This document shows, one piece after another, positions 12,236 through 13,743 of a stretch of 13,743 nt of DNA. The notes under the pieces were generated by a model. That model searched no databases. It worked only from the letters and a program-made list of their open reading frames with translations, and was not told the origin of the DNA. Made by a program: the position numbers and the translations under genes. This DNA comes from Bacteroidetes bacterium UBA7692 (GTDB lineage Bacteria > Bacteroidota > Bacteroidia > Chitinophagales > LD1). Location of the stretch: contig DLGO01000143.1 in assembly GCA_002482725.1 (NCBI GenBank), positions 1 through 13,743 of the forward strand, given 5' to 3'. The number at the start of each line of letters is the position of its first letter. Positions within the stretch are counted from its first letter, which is position 1.

Positions 12236-13078
12236 TTATTTGAATGGTATCGGGTAATACAGGTAAAACCTGTCGCCACGGCGCAGCGGATAGCTCCTTG
12301 CACTGCTGCCTGCCACACCCGGCCCATTGAACTCAGCCTGTTTTACCATGCTTATCTTAGCCACGCGAAACGGGTGATTGACATGGTACACCGTATCAAA
12401 CTTTTCGCTGGTAGAAAAAGTCAGGTAGTTCCTGAACTTCAGGAAGCTGCTATCCTTTGGCAGGGTGGAGCTTATCTGGGCTACATAGTTGCCTTCCTTT
12501 AAGGTAGATGGTACAGATTCTGTAGTAAAGCGGTTAGCATCATAGTCTATATAATCAAAGTTAGCCAGGTGCATGAACCGGCGGGTTAGCTGCGAGTTTG
12601 GCGGAATAAAGGATACGCGCTCAGCTTTGGTGTAAAGCGGTGTTCCAACTTGTATGCCCTGGTTCATACCCTCATTAAAGGCATCTGCCTTTTTAAATTC
12701 ATTCTTAGTATATGTAGTTACCGAGCTGTACAGCACATTACTATCGTAGGCAAAGCTTTGGTAGTAGGCAGGTATGGTAGTAGCCGTGGTATCTATCCAG
12801 TAATCGAACTTAGTACCATTGATGATGCCCGCGCTGCGTTTCCAGTCTATATAGATAGGGACATTCAACTTATTGAATACCGCAAAGCTCATAACGCCAC
12901 GATTCTCCCAAAAGCAGTACACCACTTTCAGTGTATCATTTTCGAACTCTATGGCCTTCTCCGTCTGCCTGGCTTTTTTATCGGGGCTTTCTACCTGCAC
13001 CACCTGTATCCAGTTGGTAGCACAGCCGGACGAAAGCAAAACACAAACTACTAAAAGGTAGAGCAGGCGCATGAGCAA
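12236..13078 (-). CDS. lipoprotein of unknown function
   Basis: A 280-residue protein with a short signal peptide (LLYLLVVCVLLSSGC) whose lipobox Cys19 should be lipidated. An in-frame ATG two codons later (13072) is an alternative start. The mature protein is a mostly beta-strand, Tyr/Phe/Asn-rich chain with a run of Lys near the start (SPDKKARQTEK) and ends RGDRFYLYYPIPFK. I find no catalytic motif or recognisable domain; the composition fits a cell-surface or periplasmic protein. It is the first gene of a probable two-gene leftward transcript with the membrane protein at 11879 (9 nt gap). It is separated by 89 nt from the T9SS gene, with no clear terminator hairpin seen between them. Function unknown. 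Confidence 0.78.
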   Translation of the reverse strand: MLMRLLYLLVVCVLLSSGCATNWIQVVQVESPDKKARQTEKAIEFENDTLKVVYCFWENRGVMSFAVFNKLNVPIYIDWKRSAGIINGTKFDYWIDTTATTIPAYYQSFAYDSNVLYSSVTTYTKNEFKKADAFNEGMNQGIQVGTPLYTKAERVSFIPPNSQLTRRFMHLANFDYIDYDANRFTTESVPSTLKEGNYVAQISSTLPKDSSFLKFRNYLTFSTSEKFDTVYHVNHPFRVAKISMVKQAEFNGPGVAGSSARSYPLRRGDRFYLYYPIPFK

Positions 13079-13167
13079 TATTTTAATCGCTAATGTATAG
13101 GAAGATTGTGGAAGGGAGAAGGAAAAAAATTGAAGATGAGGCTACCTGTAGTTTAAGCTGCATTATA
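13079..13167. other. short gap between the lipoprotein and the T9SS gene
   Basis: About 90 nt, AT-rich. On the minus strand TACATTAG lies just upstream of the lipoprotein start and is one base from TAnnTTTG. Nothing else is evident. Confidence 0.3.
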
Positions 13168-13743
13168 TTACTTGGCAATCGTTATTGCTTTAATACTATA
13201 CTGCTTACCTTCATCAGTGGCTTTTACAAAATAAACTCCCGCATTCAGATAACTCAAATCTAAAAGGTGCTTCGTGCCAGAAACATTTTGACTATATACC
13301 AAACCACCTATACTATTATAAATACTCAATTGAGCTTGGGTTGAATTATCGAATTGAAGGTTAAAAACTCCTGTCGATGGATTCGGATAGACATTAAAAG
13401 CACGAATATTTGATATTGAATTTATACCATATATCAATATCAGGTAGCAGTCGGATGTGTCTTTGCAATTACCCTGGGTAATTACAACCGAATAAAATCC
13501 GTTGTGCGTTGTAGTATAGCTTTGGGCAGTAGCACCTGATATAGCTTGTCTATTATTATCACAATTGAGCCATTGATATGTTGCTCCGCCCTGTAGCGAG
13601 GTAGCCGTTCCCCCTTGAACCGACAAGTCAGTTATAATAGGAATTCCACAAGCACTATAGCGTGCAAAAAATCCATCTTTAGTTGCAATTGCCGTTTGTT
13701 CTCCCGATGTATCTATGGGATTAAAATATACCTGTGTTTCAAA
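13168..13743 (-). CDS. type IX secretion (T9SS) sorting-domain protein, 3' end only
   Basis: The frame stays open to the right edge, so only the C-terminal 191 residues are present. The nearest start-like codon in frame (TTG at 13626) is internal. Seen, in order: a stretch TAIATKDGFFARYSACGIP reminiscent of SBBP-type beta-propeller repeat ends; an Ig-like module with GGATYQWLNCDNNRQAISGA and HNGFYSVVITQGNCKDTSDC; then the T9SS type A sorting domain. The latter has FNVYPNPSTGVFNLQF, a middle SIYNSIGGLVYSQN, and LNAGVYFVKA, ending KAITIAK. The domain directs export across the outer membrane through the gliding/PorSS machinery and is usually cleaved. The protein is therefore probably secreted or displayed on the surface. 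What it does is decided by the missing N-terminal part. Confidence 0.9.
   Translation of the reverse strand, partial: FETQVYFNPIDTSGEQTAIATKDGFFARYSACGIPIITDLSVQGGTATSLQGGATYQWLNCDNNRQAISGATAQSYTTTHNGFYSVVITQGNCKDTSDCYLILIYGINSISNIRAFNVYPNPSTGVFNLQFDNSTQAQLSIYNSIGGLVYSQNVSGTKHLLDLSYLNAGVYFVKATDEGKQYSIKAITIAK

Noticed and set aside
1..13743. Search for CRISPR arrays, insertion sequences, tRNAs, integrases, known toxin-antitoxin and defence modules
   Set aside because: No regularly spaced repeats, terminal inverted repeats with transposase, tRNA-like folds or hallmark motifs were found by reading both strands.

Overview
The window looks like a piece of ordinary chromosome from a member of the Bacteroidota, probably near the Chitinophagaceae/Sphingobacteriia. 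The evidence is a type IX secretion C-terminal sorting domain, a DUF4296 lipoprotein, a DUF3467 protein, many small lipoproteins, weak or absent Shine-Dalgarno sites, and one clear TAnnTTTG-like -7 element. The lineage is inferred from gene content; no rRNA or marker tree is available. No tRNA, rRNA, CRISPR, insertion sequence, phage gene or integrase was seen, and nothing resembles a known defence island.

Layout, left to right. The left edge holds a possible clipped leftward gene start. A VOC/glyoxalase-fold gene follows (leftward, with a strong hairpin terminator), then a DoxX-like membrane protein (rightward). A leftward operon covers 1335-3160: a lipoprotein, then RNA 2'-phosphotransferase kptA, then a PPP-type metallophosphoesterase coupled to kptA by a 4-nt overlap. 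A second leftward operon (3283-4264) encodes an ECF sigma factor followed by a two-helix membrane protein. A small proline/methionine-rich leftward ORF with its own terminator lies at 4549-4704. Rightward genes then encode a membrane-anchored M20 peptidase and a DUF3467 protein. A leftward YggS/PLPBP gene and a divergent DUF4296 lipoprotein follow.

From 7868 to 8829 there are three leftward genes for tiny cysteine-rich lipoproteins sharing one Cys pattern, with a possible 25-residue membrane micropeptide between the first two. Next come leftward tcdA and a divergent rightward cluster: nth (endonuclease III), a CDF cation transporter and a Nudix hydrolase, tightly packed. The right end is leftward: a small membrane protein, a lipoprotein of unknown function and the 3' end of a T9SS-secreted protein cut by the window edge.

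Most genes are housekeeping (tRNA modification and repair, DNA repair, metal transport, nucleotide clean-up, PLP homeostasis). The least explained items are the triplicated Cys-rich lipoproteins, two mini-ORFs, the kptA-phosphatase coupling, and atypical cysteine motifs in Nth and the CDF transporter. Nothing here proves a new system; these are leads.
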